Assembly: GCF_001591485.1 (NCBI RefSeq)
Contig: NZ_BCUZ01000012.1
Span: 1 to 49,509, forward strand
DNA from: Neobacillus fumarioli NBRC 102428
Lineage (GTDB): Bacteria; Bacillota; Bacilli; Bacillales; Cytobacillaceae
DNA length: 49,509 nt
Direction: 5' to 3'
The notes under the pieces were generated by a model. The model had not been told where the DNA came from. It saw nothing but the letters and a program-made list of their open reading frames with translations, and did no database searches. The position numbers and the translations under genes were made by a program. Positions 17,561-25,370 of this stretch are shown piece by piece. How positions within the stretch are numbered: the first letter of the stretch is position 1; each line of letters opens with the position of its first letter.

Positions 17561-18991
17561 ATGAGTTCTACCTTTATGGGGCTGGAGCTGGGGAAAAGAG
17601 CTCTATACGCCCAGCAGGCTGCCTTAAATACGACAGGACATAATATTGCAAATGCGAATACAAATGGTTACACCCGCCAGCGTGCTGAAATGCAGGCAAC
17701 CCCGGCTATTCCTTACCCGGGAATGAATGCAGCAGCCGGACCGGCACAGCTGGGAACAGGCGTGGAAGTCAATAAAATTTCAAGATTAAGAGAAGATTAT
17801 TTGGATGTACAATATCGCGGGCAAAACAAAGATTTAGGCTATTATGAAGCAAAGTCAGATACCTATACGAAAATTGAAGAACTATTCAAAGAACCGTCAG
17901 ATACCGGCATTGCCAATGCCATGGATCAGTTTTGGCAAGGTTGGGAAGAACTTTCTAAGAGTCCCGATAGTTCGGCAGCCCGAGCGGTCGTTCGGCAGCG
18001 CGGTGTAGCTTTAACAGAAGCTTTTCAATATGCAAATGATTCATTGAACCAAATGACATCAGACATAAACAATGTCATTTCTGTAGATGTAAACAATATC
18101 AATTCCATTGCCAAACAAATTAGTGATCTAAATGATCAAATTGCCCGGCTCGTGCCAAATAACTATGAACCAAATGATTTGTATGACAAACGGGATGTCC
18201 TGATTGACCAATTATCCAAATTGGTAAATGTCGATGTCAAGCCATCAAGCGGAGGCAATGGTATGGTTGATGTGTTTGTCAGCGGACAGGCTTTGGTTCA
18301 AGGTCAGGCGTCCAATTCGATGAGTTATACATCAAATAATAATATCATCCAAGTTTCGATCGGTAATAACCCGATCGGTCTCCAATCCGGTGAACTGCTT
18401 GGAAGGATCGAGGCCGTAACGAAGATCATTCCCGGGATTCAAGATGAAATGAACCAGCTGGAGAATGCTTTTGTTGCAAAAGTAAATGAATTACATAAAT
18501 CGGGGCTTACGATGGATGATATCGCCAATCAGACGAAAACCCCGCCTGTTACACAAACAGATCAATTGGATTTTTTCACAAAGGATAATGGAAACTGGGT
18601 TGTTAACCCGGCCATCATGCAATCACTCAATAAAATAGCAGCTGCTACAAAAGCCTCGGTTGGAGATGGAAGCAATGCGCAAGCGATTGCAGATATTAAA
18701 TCCACGATATTAACAATCAATAATTCCAGTACAACCGCCGGTGATTTTTATCAAAATATCATTGGCCAGTTGGGAGTCGATTCACAGCAGGCACAGCGGA
18801 TGCAGGAAAACACCCAAACCTTGCTAAATCAAGTGGATAACCGAAGGCAGTCTATTTCCGGAGTGTCAATGGACGAAGAAATGACGAATATGATCCGCTT
18901 TCAACAAGCCTATAATGCTGCAGCACGAATCGTTACGACCATGGATGAGGTGCTCGATAAAGTGATTAATGGAATGGGAGCAACCCGTTAA
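17561..18991 (+). CDS. flgK: Flagellar hook-filament junction protein FlgK
   Basis: FlgK (476 aa, HAP1) forms the first junction ring between hook and filament. The N-terminus LELGKRALYAQQAALNTTGHNIANANTNGYTRQR is the family signature, followed by GPAQLGTGVEV and a long helical D1 region. The C-terminus VSMDEEMTNMIRFQQAYNAAARIVTTMDEVLDKVI is equally typical. A GGACGGAGGAAAG site precedes the ATG. Length is close to the shorter Bacillus forms. Confidence 0.96.
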   Translation: MSSTFMGLELGKRALYAQQAALNTTGHNIANANTNGYTRQRAEMQATPAIPYPGMNAAAGPAQLGTGVEVNKISRLREDYLDVQYRGQNKDLGYYEAKSDTYTKIEELFKEPSDTGIANAMDQFWQGWEELSKSPDSSAARAVVRQRGVALTEAFQYANDSLNQMTSDINNVISVDVNNINSIAKQISDLNDQIARLVPNNYEPNDLYDKRDVLIDQLSKLVNVDVKPSSGGNGMVDVFVSGQALVQGQASNSMSYTSNNNIIQVSIGNNPIGLQSGELLGRIEAVTKIIPGIQDEMNQLENAFVAKVNELHKSGLTMDDIANQTKTPPVTQTDQLDFFTKDNGNWVVNPAIMQSLNKIAAATKASVGDGSNAQAIADIKSTILTINNSSTTAGDFYQNIIGQLGVDSQQAQRMQENTQTLLNQVDNRRQSISGVSMDEEMTNMIRFQQAYNAAARIVTTMDEVLDKVINGMGATR

Positions 18992-19019
18992 TAAAAGTTA
19001 GTCTAAGGAGGTGCTTTTG

Positions 19020-19895
19020 ATGAGGATTACCCAAAACATTATGAGTCAAACACTGCTCTCCAATTTGCAAACAAACTACCAGAAGCTGGAGCAAATCCAG
19101 GAACAGCTTTCTAGTGGGAAGAAAATTAATAAACCTTCCGATAATCCGGTTTCGACTGTAAGGGCTATGTATTATCAAACATCCTTAAATGAAATCGATC
19201 AATATAAACGAAATGTTAGTGACGGAACGAGCTGGATGCAAACCACTGATGATGCCCTAGATCAAGTGACACAGGTGCTGCAGCGGGTTCGTGAATTGAC
19301 CGTCCAAGCCGGAAATAGTACGAATAACCCAAATGACTTAAATGCCATAGGTTCAGAAATTTCGCAACTGAAGGAACATCTCGGCGAAGTGGCTAATTCT
19401 GAAATTGGTGGAAGATATGTTTTTGCAGGAACAGATACGAAAACACCGCCATATGACACATCCAAGAAAGAATTTACCAATACGAATCAGCAGCCCATCA
19501 ATTACCAAGTCGGAAAAGGGACATCTGTTCAAATAAATGTAAGCGGTGTGGATGTGTTCCAATATGACGGAGGTTTGTTTAACCTGCTTGAAACCATCGC
19601 TTCATCAATTAAAGCCGGTAACAATCCTGCGGATCAATTGAAAAATATTGATGATCAAATTGATAATGTTCTCACCCTTCGTTCGGATTTGGGAGCCCGA
19701 ATGAATCGAATGGATTTAAGTAGCTCCCGGTTAGACGGTCTCGAGCAATCCACTGACAATTTAATGTCAAATGAAGTGAATGTGGATATTGCCAAAGCCT
19801 ATACCGAATTTGCCGAACAACAAAGTGTCTATACTGCTGCCTTACAGGTCGGGGCGAAAATCATCCAGCCGAGCCTCGTCGACTTTTTGCGTTAA
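19020..19895 (+). CDS. flgL: Flagellar hook-filament junction protein FlgL
   Basis: FlgL (291 aa, HAP3) forms the second junction ring. MRITQNIMSQTLLSNLQ and QLSSGKKINKPSDNPVS at the N-terminus and NVDIAKAYTEFAEQQSVYTAALQVGAKIIQPSLVDFL at the C-terminus resemble flagellin ends, as expected. ATG 19020 is chosen because AAGGAGGTG lies 8 bases before it; the in-frame GTG at 19011 is part of that ribosome site. It ends the flgM operon. Confidence 0.95.
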   Translation: MRITQNIMSQTLLSNLQTNYQKLEQIQEQLSSGKKINKPSDNPVSTVRAMYYQTSLNEIDQYKRNVSDGTSWMQTTDDALDQVTQVLQRVRELTVQAGNSTNNPNDLNAIGSEISQLKEHLGEVANSEIGGRYVFAGTDTKTPPYDTSKKEFTNTNQQPINYQVGKGTSVQINVSGVDVFQYDGGLFNLLETIASSIKAGNNPADQLKNIDDQIDNVLTLRSDLGARMNRMDLSSSRLDGLEQSTDNLMSNEVNVDIAKAYTEFAEQQSVYTAALQVGAKIIQPSLVDFLR

Positions 19896-19901
19896 TCGAT
19901 G

Positions 19902-19934
19902 AACTGCCTATTTATAGCGCAGTTTTTTTTTTTT
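19902..19934 (+). terminator. Rho-independent terminator after flgL
   Basis: AACTGC (19902-19907) pairs with GCAGTT (19919-19924), followed by a run of twelve T residues. Confidence 0.82.
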
Positions 19935-20009
19935 GAATTTTTTTAATCAAAAATAGTTATTTTTTACTATAATTAGGGTAGAAAACAAATGTGGGAAGGG
20001 GCAAGAATT

Positions 20010-20648
20010 TTGTATCCGAAGATCAATCAGAATATTACCATTCAATTATTCAACCAGGACCTGTTATGGAAGTCTATGGTTGCCGAAATAGGAGATGAGG
20101 AATTATTCATTAGTTTCCCGATGGATCATACTATAAATGGTCTGCTGCAAAATGGAACGATCCTTCAGGTCAGCTATACGGCAAATGAGAGCAAATATAC
20201 ATTTACTTCTGAAATCATCGGAAGGAAAATAGAAACGATTCCTTTGCTTAGGTTAAAGAAACCGCTTGAAACACAAATTGCAAAAATCCAGCAAAGAGAA
20301 AATTTTCGCGTCAATGCCAATTTGCGTCTTATTTTACAAGAAAGAGAAGTAAGAACGCTTAATATTAGTGCTGGCGGGTTGTTATGTTCTTGTCATATGG
20401 ATTTGCCACTAGTAGAAAGAGAGGAAGTATCTGGGACCATCTTTGTTCCAAATGTTACAAATAACGAAGCCTCACCCCTTTCATTTAAAGGAGAGATTAC
20501 CCGTATCCATTTGATAAAAGAGCTGGATCGACAGAATGTAGCGGTGAAATTTATTCGGCTGGATCCGCAAGATCAGAAGAAAATCGTCCAATTTTGTTTT
20601 GAAAAGCAACGGCAGCTAAGAATGAAAGAACGGGGGCTGCGAAGATAA
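20010..20648 (+). CDS. PilZ-domain c-di-GMP receptor, YcgR/MotI-like flagellar brake
   Basis: 212 aa from the preferred TTG at 20010, which has GGAAGGGG 8 bases upstream; an ATG at 19989 would add seven residues but lacks a ribosome site. The N-terminal half (about 1-85) is the YcgR-N/PilZN-like beta domain. The PilZ domain starts at QRENFRV (the RxxxR motif) and continues with NISAGGL (the N/DxSxxG motif), so both c-di-GMP contacts are present. B. subtilis MotI (YpfA/DgrA) has the same two-domain form and stops the motor by binding MotA when loaded with c-di-GMP. A TATAAT at 19968-19973 may be its -10 element. Confidence 0.85.
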   Translation: MYPKINQNITIQLFNQDLLWKSMVAEIGDEELFISFPMDHTINGLLQNGTILQVSYTANESKYTFTSEIIGRKIETIPLLRLKKPLETQIAKIQQRENFRVNANLRLILQEREVRTLNISAGGLLCSCHMDLPLVEREEVSGTIFVPNVTNNEASPLSFKGEITRIHLIKELDRQNVAVKFIRLDPQDQKKIVQFCFEKQRQLRMKERGLRR

Positions 20649-20655
20649 AGCAATC

Positions 20656-20684
20656 AAATCCTCTTTTGCAAAAGAGGATTTTTT
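20656..20684 (+). terminator. Rho-independent terminator after the PilZ gene
   Basis: AAATCCTCTTTTG is followed directly by its complement CAAAAGAGGATTT and further T residues: a nearly loopless perfect palindrome. Confidence 0.88.
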
Positions 20685-20832
20685 ACAAGTCTTATATAAA
20701 ATTATTTTGATATACCCATAAATAAAAACTACGAATCGAATGAGTATAATGGATAAACCTTGATCAAACATATATTTTAAAATTAGTGCCATTCGGATAA
20801 ACTGTATATATTAGTAAACCAGGAGGAATCGT

Positions 20833-21732
20833 ATGGGTTTGAAATCTGCACTCTTTGACATGAAAGAAGCGATGATGAATCAACAAGTAGAATTGGCAGA
20901 TGAAGCTTTTATTCATGAGCTAGAAACGAAGTATCAACTAAGAGCTGGATCCTTGGTATCGTATTTTAATCAATTGATGATGATGAAAATGCAAAATCAA
21001 AATCGTGAAAACCAGCCGGGTGATCATACGAAAAAAATAAACCGCAAATGGACCAAAGTCGAAATTGAGTTCATGTTTCAATATATTACCGAACGGCAAG
21101 AAGAATGGGGTGCCAACATTACAGAAATCTTGGATGAAGTGGCTAAGCTTTTAGATCGCGGTTATCAGTCCGTCAATTATAAATATTACGCACTGATGAA
21201 GTCTAAAAATAAGACAAGCCATCATCAAAATGATCTTCAATTTACAACTATCAGTCAAACGGACCTTCCTGTTTTGTCTGCTGAAGTAATGGAGGATTCC
21301 TTGAGTTTACCAGAAAAGGCCTCAGAAGAGCCGTCACAAGAAGAAGATTTATTAGATATCTTGTCGGGATTAATAGCAAATGTTGAGAAGCTCCCAGGAA
21401 TGAACCTGAATGAATTGTTAAGAAGTTTATATCAACTGACCAACATGGCATTACAAAATCAAGATGCGCTTCAGGAAATGGAGAGCATGAAATCGAAAGT
21501 TCATCAGGAGAAAGAGGCCCTGCAAGAAAAACTAGCAAAGAAAGAACAACAATTACTGCTGGAGAAAAAGCGCAATGATGAACTGCAGTCAGAGGTTGCC
21601 CAATTGGCGAAGGAAATCATGGCATTTAATCAGTTGGGAGATGCAGCAAAAATTCAAAACTTGAAAGCCTATAATCAAAGACTTAACTATATTATTGATG
21701 GATTTGGATTGGTTCTCAAAATTGGCAGTTAA
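20833..21732 (+). CDS. Myb/SANT-like (RsfA-type) protein with C-terminal coiled coil, function unknown
   Basis: 299 aa. The N-terminal part (about 1-60) is helical. Residues about 70-125 (RKWTKVEIEFMFQYITERQ, ILDEVAKLLDRGYQSVNYKYYAL) resemble the Myb/SANT-type helix-turn-helix of RsfA-family regulators, though without the full set of tryptophans. An acidic linker follows (about 140-180). The C-terminal third (about 205-270) is a strong coiled coil. AGGAGGAAT precedes the start. It lies alone between the PilZ gene and fliS, separated by a terminator upstream. It could regulate flagellar genes or be a structural factor; neither can be shown. Confidence 0.6.
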   Translation: MGLKSALFDMKEAMMNQQVELADEAFIHELETKYQLRAGSLVSYFNQLMMMKMQNQNRENQPGDHTKKINRKWTKVEIEFMFQYITERQEEWGANITEILDEVAKLLDRGYQSVNYKYYALMKSKNKTSHHQNDLQFTTISQTDLPVLSAEVMEDSLSLPEKASEEPSQEEDLLDILSGLIANVEKLPGMNLNELLRSLYQLTNMALQNQDALQEMESMKSKVHQEKEALQEKLAKKEQQLLLEKKRNDELQSEVAQLAKEIMAFNQLGDAAKIQNLKAYNQRLNYIIDGFGLVLKIGS

Positions 21733-21800
21733 AAATGCGCTTAACTTTTATATCTTTTACCCGATAATATCTATAAAACCGGCTAAAAGGAGAATCATGC

Positions 21801-22178
21801 ATGGCTTTTGGAAATCCGTATCAAACCTATCAAAAACAAGCAGTTACTACATCAAAACCTGAAGAATTAACATATATGTTATATCAGGGATTGGTTAAAT
21901 TTATTCGCTTGGCGAAAATATCCATACAAAACAAGAAATTGCCAGAATCCCATCATTATAATATAAAAGCACAAGATATTTTGACTGAATTAATGGCGAC
22001 TTTAAACAAAGATTATGACGTGGCCGATTCCTTGTTTCCGCTATATGATTATATGAAACGTCGCCTAATTGAAGCCAATATGAAAAAGAATGTGGAAATA
22101 TTAGAAGAAGTAGAAGGATTTGCGAAAGAGCTATCAGAAACATGGGCAGCTGCCATGAAGCTAAGCACGAAGGGTTAA
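21801..22178 (+). CDS. fliS: Flagellar export chaperone FliS
   Basis: FliS (125 aa) binds the C-terminus of flagellin and keeps it unfolded for export. The N-terminus FGNPYQTYQKQAVTTSKPEELTYMLYQGLVKFI matches the family, and the four-helix length is standard. In B. subtilis FliS also takes part in the FliW-CsrA-Hag circuit. AAAAGGAGAA precedes the ATG. It is followed 5 bases later by fliT. Confidence 0.95.
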   Translation: MAFGNPYQTYQKQAVTTSKPEELTYMLYQGLVKFIRLAKISIQNKKLPESHHYNIKAQDILTELMATLNKDYDVADSLFPLYDYMKRRLIEANMKKNVEILEEVEGFAKELSETWAAAMKLSTKG

Positions 22179-22183
22179 CCAAC

Positions 22184-22531
22184 ATGATCGTTCAATTGTT
22201 AGAAACCATCCATCAAGTGACCCTTTCAATGGAAATGGCGATAAAAGAAGGAAATATTACAGAATTTGATCGGTTCATTAACTCGCGTCAAGAATTAATG
22301 GATCAAGTGGATGAATATCGTTTAAGCAATCCTAACCATCAATATTCTCCAGAAGAGAGAAAAATCCTAGAAAAAATCTTGCGCATTGATCAAAATTTAA
22401 CACCAACAATAGAAGAGCAGCTAAACGAAACCTATTCGGTTTTAAATCTAATAAGGAAATCAAAACAAGTTTCGAAGTATCGGCCTTACATGAAACAACT
22501 AAACGGGGCTTTTATCGATCGAAAAAAATAA
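22184..22531 (+). CDS. fliT: FliT-like flagellar chaperone
   Basis: 115 aa, helical. It occupies the fliT position directly after fliS and has the small helical hairpin form of that family (MIVQLLETIHQVTLSMEMAIKEGNITEFDRFINSRQELMDQ, with EERKILEKILRID in the middle). FliT escorts the cap protein FliD. ATG 22184 follows AAGGG at suitable distance; an earlier in-frame start at 22142 would overlap fliS by 37 bases. Sequence identity within the family is low, so the call rests largely on position and form. Confidence 0.75.
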   Translation: MIVQLLETIHQVTLSMEMAIKEGNITEFDRFINSRQELMDQVDEYRLSNPNHQYSPEERKILEKILRIDQNLTPTIEEQLNETYSVLNLIRKSKQVSKYRPYMKQLNGAFIDRKK

Positions 22532-22543
22532 TCAAATCTGAAT

Positions 22544-22584
22544 GCGTGTGTCCGCTAACCGATTGTGAGACCACGCTTTTTTTT
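22544..22584 (+). terminator. Rho-independent terminator after fliT
   Basis: GCGTG (22544-22548) pairs with CACGC (22572-22576), with partial inner pairing, and is followed by eight T residues. Confidence 0.78.
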
Positions 22585-22690
22585 ATGACTAGAGTTTCTT
22601 GAAATGTAAGTAATATAATTATAATGTTTCAGTAAAGTTTGTAAATAGGTTTGTAGAAAATTATCAAAATTTAAATTTTCATGTGTGTTA

Positions 22691-22719
22691 TTGCAAAAAA
22701 ATGTTGAATTATGTAATAC
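22691..22719 (+). promoter_or_regulatory. Sigma-A-type promoter in the fliT to DUF1292-like gap
   Basis: TTGCAA (22691-22696), a 17-base spacer and TAATAC (22714-22719) resemble sigma-A elements. It could drive the long leader that reaches the gene at 22935 and the flgB operon beyond. Confidence 0.5.
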
Positions 22720-22727
22720 TTATAGAG

Positions 22728-22748
22728 ATGCCATTATTTATATGGCAT
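22728..22748 (+). promoter_or_regulatory. Leader hairpin just after the promoter
   Basis: ATGCCAT (22728-22734) and ATGGCAT (22742-22748) pair over a 7-base loop and are followed by ATTTTACT. If transcription starts near 22726, this hairpin is at the 5' end of the RNA, where it could stabilise the message or act as a weak attenuator. Confidence 0.4.
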
Positions 22749-22785
22749 ATTTTACTATCTAAGAATTCAGAAAAGGGGAAACTAA

Positions 22786-22839
22786 ATGAAATTCACAATT
22801 TTCCTTAAGACTTCTTTTCAAAAAGCTGGATGGCAGTAA
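22786..22839 (+). CDS. Possible 17-aa leader peptide
   Basis: A short ORF (MKFTIFLKTSFQKAGWQ) has a good ribosome site, AAAAGGGGAA, 5 bases before its ATG. It lies between a promoter and the 22935 gene in a 403-base gap (22532-22934) otherwise without genes. The rest of the gap holds the fliT terminator, an AT-rich stretch and a possible stem around TTAGG and CCTAA (22889-22905). The peptide is basic and matches nothing I recognise. It could be a leader peptide or chance. Confidence 0.35.
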   Translation: MKFTIFLKTSFQKAGWQ

Positions 22840-22934
22840 ATCCGATTTCTTACTTCTATGAGGGCTTTAATTTTATGCTGATCCAATTAGGCTAGTAACC
22901 TAAAATTATTCATATAGCAGAGAGGAAGATCGAT

Positions 22935-23249
22935 ATGGCCCGACAAAAATGGAAGCCAAAAGAAACTATAATTGGTAATGTTTACGATTTCCTGGCATAT
23001 AAACAAAGGAAACCCTTCTTCCAAAAACCGATGAAAATAACGGTGAAGACACCTGCAAATGACACCTATTATATGTTGAAAAATGTCGTTTATAAGGATA
23101 AACAAATTCTTGCGTTGAAGAAAGAAACGGATCCTGACAGCATTATTTTAGTAGAAGCGAAAATAAAAGATGGTCAGCTCAAATATATTTCCATGCTTCC
23201 TGATGATGATTTGGGTGATTTAAGTGGGATGTTGAAAGGAACGATTTAG
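22935..23249 (+). CDS. Small DUF1292-like protein
   Basis: 104 aa, soluble. The beta-rich pattern YYMLKNVVYKDKQILALKKE followed by SIILVEAKIKDGQLKYISML resembles the DUF1292 (YrzB) fold, in which a short strand, a Tyr-rich strand and an acidic strand repeat. The N-terminus is basic (ARQKWKPKE). No catalytic motif is visible. AGAGAGGAAG precedes the ATG. It lies 35 bases before the FlgJ-like hydrolase, so the two are probably co-expressed. The function is unknown and the family assignment is tentative. Confidence 0.55.
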   Translation: MARQKWKPKETIIGNVYDFLAYKQRKPFFQKPMKITVKTPANDTYYMLKNVVYKDKQILALKKETDPDSIILVEAKIKDGQLKYISMLPDDDLGDLSGMLKGTI

Positions 23250-23284
23250 CATTCAAAATTGAAGTGGAGAAAGGGGCATGTTTG

Positions 23285-24067
23285 ATGAAAATTATTGACG
23301 ATTCCTTCATCAAAACAGGACAAATTCATACGTTAAACCGGAATCTGCAAACAGCAAGCACATCTCAGACAGGCAGCCTATTTGCATCCATATTAAATCA
23401 ACTGCTGCTTGAAACAGAAAATGCGGCATCCAGCCAATCTTCATTCCATACATACACACCTATTTCAGAAAATTTGTTTGGCGCAAATACAGGGCTTGGC
23501 TCTATGCTCGCCAATATTGGTTTCATGATAGACAATTCGGATTTGGACAGTATTTCTGCAGTTCCTACCCCGTCTGAACAAGTCAGCGACACTTCACCGC
23601 CAAGCATTGCTGCTTCCGATACATTGAATGATATGCCCATCAATGGTAGTCAAGATCTTCATTTTCGTTCGATCAGTCCGAAAGAATTGAATCAAGTACT
23701 AGATGGGAAACTCGAAGGAATGGGGCAGGTCTTCATTCAGGCAGGAAAGCTTTATAATGTCGATCCGGCTCTTCTTGCTGCTATTTCTCAGCATGAAACG
23801 GGTAATGGTAAATCACATACGGCCTATGAAAAGAATAATGTAGCCGGCATGATGGGAGCAAATGGGTTAAAATCCTATTCATCAGTAGAAGCCAGCATTA
23901 TGGATATGGCTCGTAATATTAGCAAGAACTATTTGCAAAAGGGATTAACAAGCATCGCGAAAATTGGTGCCAAGTATGCTCCAATTGGTGCTGACAATGA
24001 TCCGACAGGTCTCAATCATGATTGGGTAACAGGAGTCACAAAGTACTATCATCAATTGAGAGTATAA
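23285..24067 (+). CDS. FlgJ-like glucosaminidase-fold peptidoglycan hydrolase
   Basis: 260 aa from ATG 23285, chosen because GGAGAAAGGGG lies 8 bases upstream; a GTG at 23264 starts before that site. The N-terminus has no signal peptide and is followed by a Ser/Thr-rich linker (about 85-130). The C-terminal domain (about 135-260) is a lysozyme-fold hydrolase of the glucosaminidase type: DPALLAAISQHETGNG carries the likely catalytic Glu, with NVAGMMGANG and YAPIGADNDPTGLNHDWV downstream. Its place just before flgB-flgC suggests it opens peptidoglycan for the rod, the job of FlgJ in Proteobacteria. Export would have to go through the flagellar gate. Confidence 0.72.
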   Translation: MKIIDDSFIKTGQIHTLNRNLQTASTSQTGSLFASILNQLLLETENAASSQSSFHTYTPISENLFGANTGLGSMLANIGFMIDNSDLDSISAVPTPSEQVSDTSPPSIAASDTLNDMPINGSQDLHFRSISPKELNQVLDGKLEGMGQVFIQAGKLYNVDPALLAAISQHETGNGKSHTAYEKNNVAGMMGANGLKSYSSVEASIMDMARNISKNYLQKGLTSIAKIGAKYAPIGADNDPTGLNHDWVTGVTKYYHQLRV

Positions 24068-24188
24068 AATTTAAAAATGGTAGATACATCAGTCCTATTT
24101 ATAGTATAGTTTAATAGTATGTCAACAAATTTGATGTATTTTGAACCAATCAAACACGTAAAAGAAATACGATGGAGGGATCAGCAAG

Positions 24189-24581
24189 ATGAACACTATT
24201 AATCTCTTGCAATTGGCATTAGATGCTTCAAGTTTGCGTCAACAAGTCATCTCCAATAATTTGGCGAATGCGGAAACGCCGGGATATAAAGCGAAGCAAG
24301 TTGTTTTTGAAGACATTTTGAGACAAAAGCTCGCTGGACAGTCAAATTTCACTGGGAAACAAACAGATCCCCGTCATATTCCGATTGGCAGCCCACCTGC
24401 GATCCCGTCGGCCCAAATTGTTGCCAACAATGATACCGTCATGCAAAATAACGGGAACAATGTGGATGTTGACCAAGAGATGACCCAAATGGGGAAAAAT
24501 GCTCTTTGGTATTATGCATTAATTGAACAGTTAAATAGTCAGTTTCAGCAATTATCGATCGCCATCACAGGAAGGAGTTAA
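24189..24581 (+). CDS. flgB: Flagellar basal-body rod protein FlgB
   Basis: FlgB (130 aa) is the most proximal rod protein, contacting the FliE-MS ring. The N-terminal LDASSLRQQVISNNLANAETPGYK is the rod-family signature, and NNVDVDQEMTQMGKNALWYYALIEQLNSQF the C-terminal one. GGAGGGATCAGCAAG precedes the start. It opens the basal-body operon. The 121-base gap upstream contains no clear promoter that I can defend. Confidence 0.95.
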   Translation: MNTINLLQLALDASSLRQQVISNNLANAETPGYKAKQVVFEDILRQKLAGQSNFTGKQTDPRHIPIGSPPAIPSAQIVANNDTVMQNNGNNVDVDQEMTQMGKNALWYYALIEQLNSQFQQLSIAITGRS

Positions 24582-24586
24582 AGAAG

Positions 24587-25036
24587 ATGTTTGATTCATT
24601 AAATATTAGTGCATCAGCTTTAACAGCCCAGCGACTAAGGATGGATGTTGCCTCCTCCAATATTGCCAATGCCCAAACAACCCGCGGAACATATGTGAAC
24701 GGGAAATGGGAGCCATACCGCCGTAAAATGGTGGTTATGGAGCCAAGAGGGAATTCATTTGATCAAATTTTGCAAGGACATTTCGAAAATCAGTCCCAGT
24801 CTGCTTTGCAAGGAGTAAGAGTGACGGGAATCGTTGATGATCCAACCCCATTCAATAAAGTATATGATCCGACAAATCCCGATGCGGATGCTAGCGGATA
24901 TGTGTCTATGCCAAATGTCGATATATCGAAGGAAATGGTCGATTTATTAGCTGCTTCCAGATCATATGAAGCAAATGTTACTGCTTTTAATACAGGAAAA
25001 TCGATGATGGTAAAAGCATTAGAAATAGGTCGTTAG
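24587..25036 (+). CDS. flgC: Flagellar basal-body rod protein FlgC
   Basis: FlgC (149 aa), proximal rod subunit. The N-terminus has LNISASALTAQRLRMDVASSNIANAQTT, and the C-terminus has the typical VSMPNVDISKEMVDLLAASRSYEANVTAFNTGKSMM. It starts 5 bases after flgB behind GGAAGGAG and precedes fliE, the normal order. Confidence 0.96.
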   Translation: MFDSLNISASALTAQRLRMDVASSNIANAQTTRGTYVNGKWEPYRRKMVVMEPRGNSFDQILQGHFENQSQSALQGVRVTGIVDDPTPFNKVYDPTNPDADASGYVSMPNVDISKEMVDLLAASRSYEANVTAFNTGKSMMVKALEIGR

Positions 25037-25047
25037 GAGGAAATTAG

Positions 25048-25347
25048 ATGAATATTGCTGGAATAGGTAATGGAACTATCAAAATCAATCAAAATCCATT
25101 TCAAAAAGTCCAAACTAGTAACTCCAATACTTCGTTTGCAAATGTTTTGCAAGGTTATTTGCAAAATGTGGATAGTACCGTTAAGCAGGCAGATGACTTA
25201 ACAACGAAATTGGCAGCTGGAGAAGTAGATAATCTTCATGATGTGATGATTGCGTCAGAAAAAGCAAAGTTAGCTTTGGAACTCACGGTCACCATGAGAG
25301 ATAAAGCAGTTGAAGCATATCAAGATATCATGCGGATGCAGATTTGA
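25048..25347 (+). CDS. fliE: Flagellar hook-basal body complex protein FliE
   Basis: FliE (99 aa) joins the MS ring to the rod and is needed for export. The C-terminal half has VDNLHDVMIASEKAKLALELTVTMRDKAVEAYQDIMRMQI, the family signature. TTAGGAGGAAA precedes the ATG. The size is standard. Confidence 0.96.
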   Translation: MNIAGIGNGTIKINQNPFQKVQTSNSNTSFANVLQGYLQNVDSTVKQADDLTTKLAAGEVDNLHDVMIASEKAKLALELTVTMRDKAVEAYQDIMRMQI

Positions 25348-25370
25348 TAGAAAGCGTGGCAAGGTGAGAA

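Noticed and set aside
20745..20750. TATAAT before the Myb/SANT-like gene
   Set aside because: The hexamer is perfect but the position 17 bases upstream reads ATAAAA, and no TGn extension is present.
24068..24188. Search for a promoter before flgB
   Set aside because: TATAGT- and TAATAG-like hexamers occur, but none has a usable -35 at 16-18 bases, so no promoter is called.
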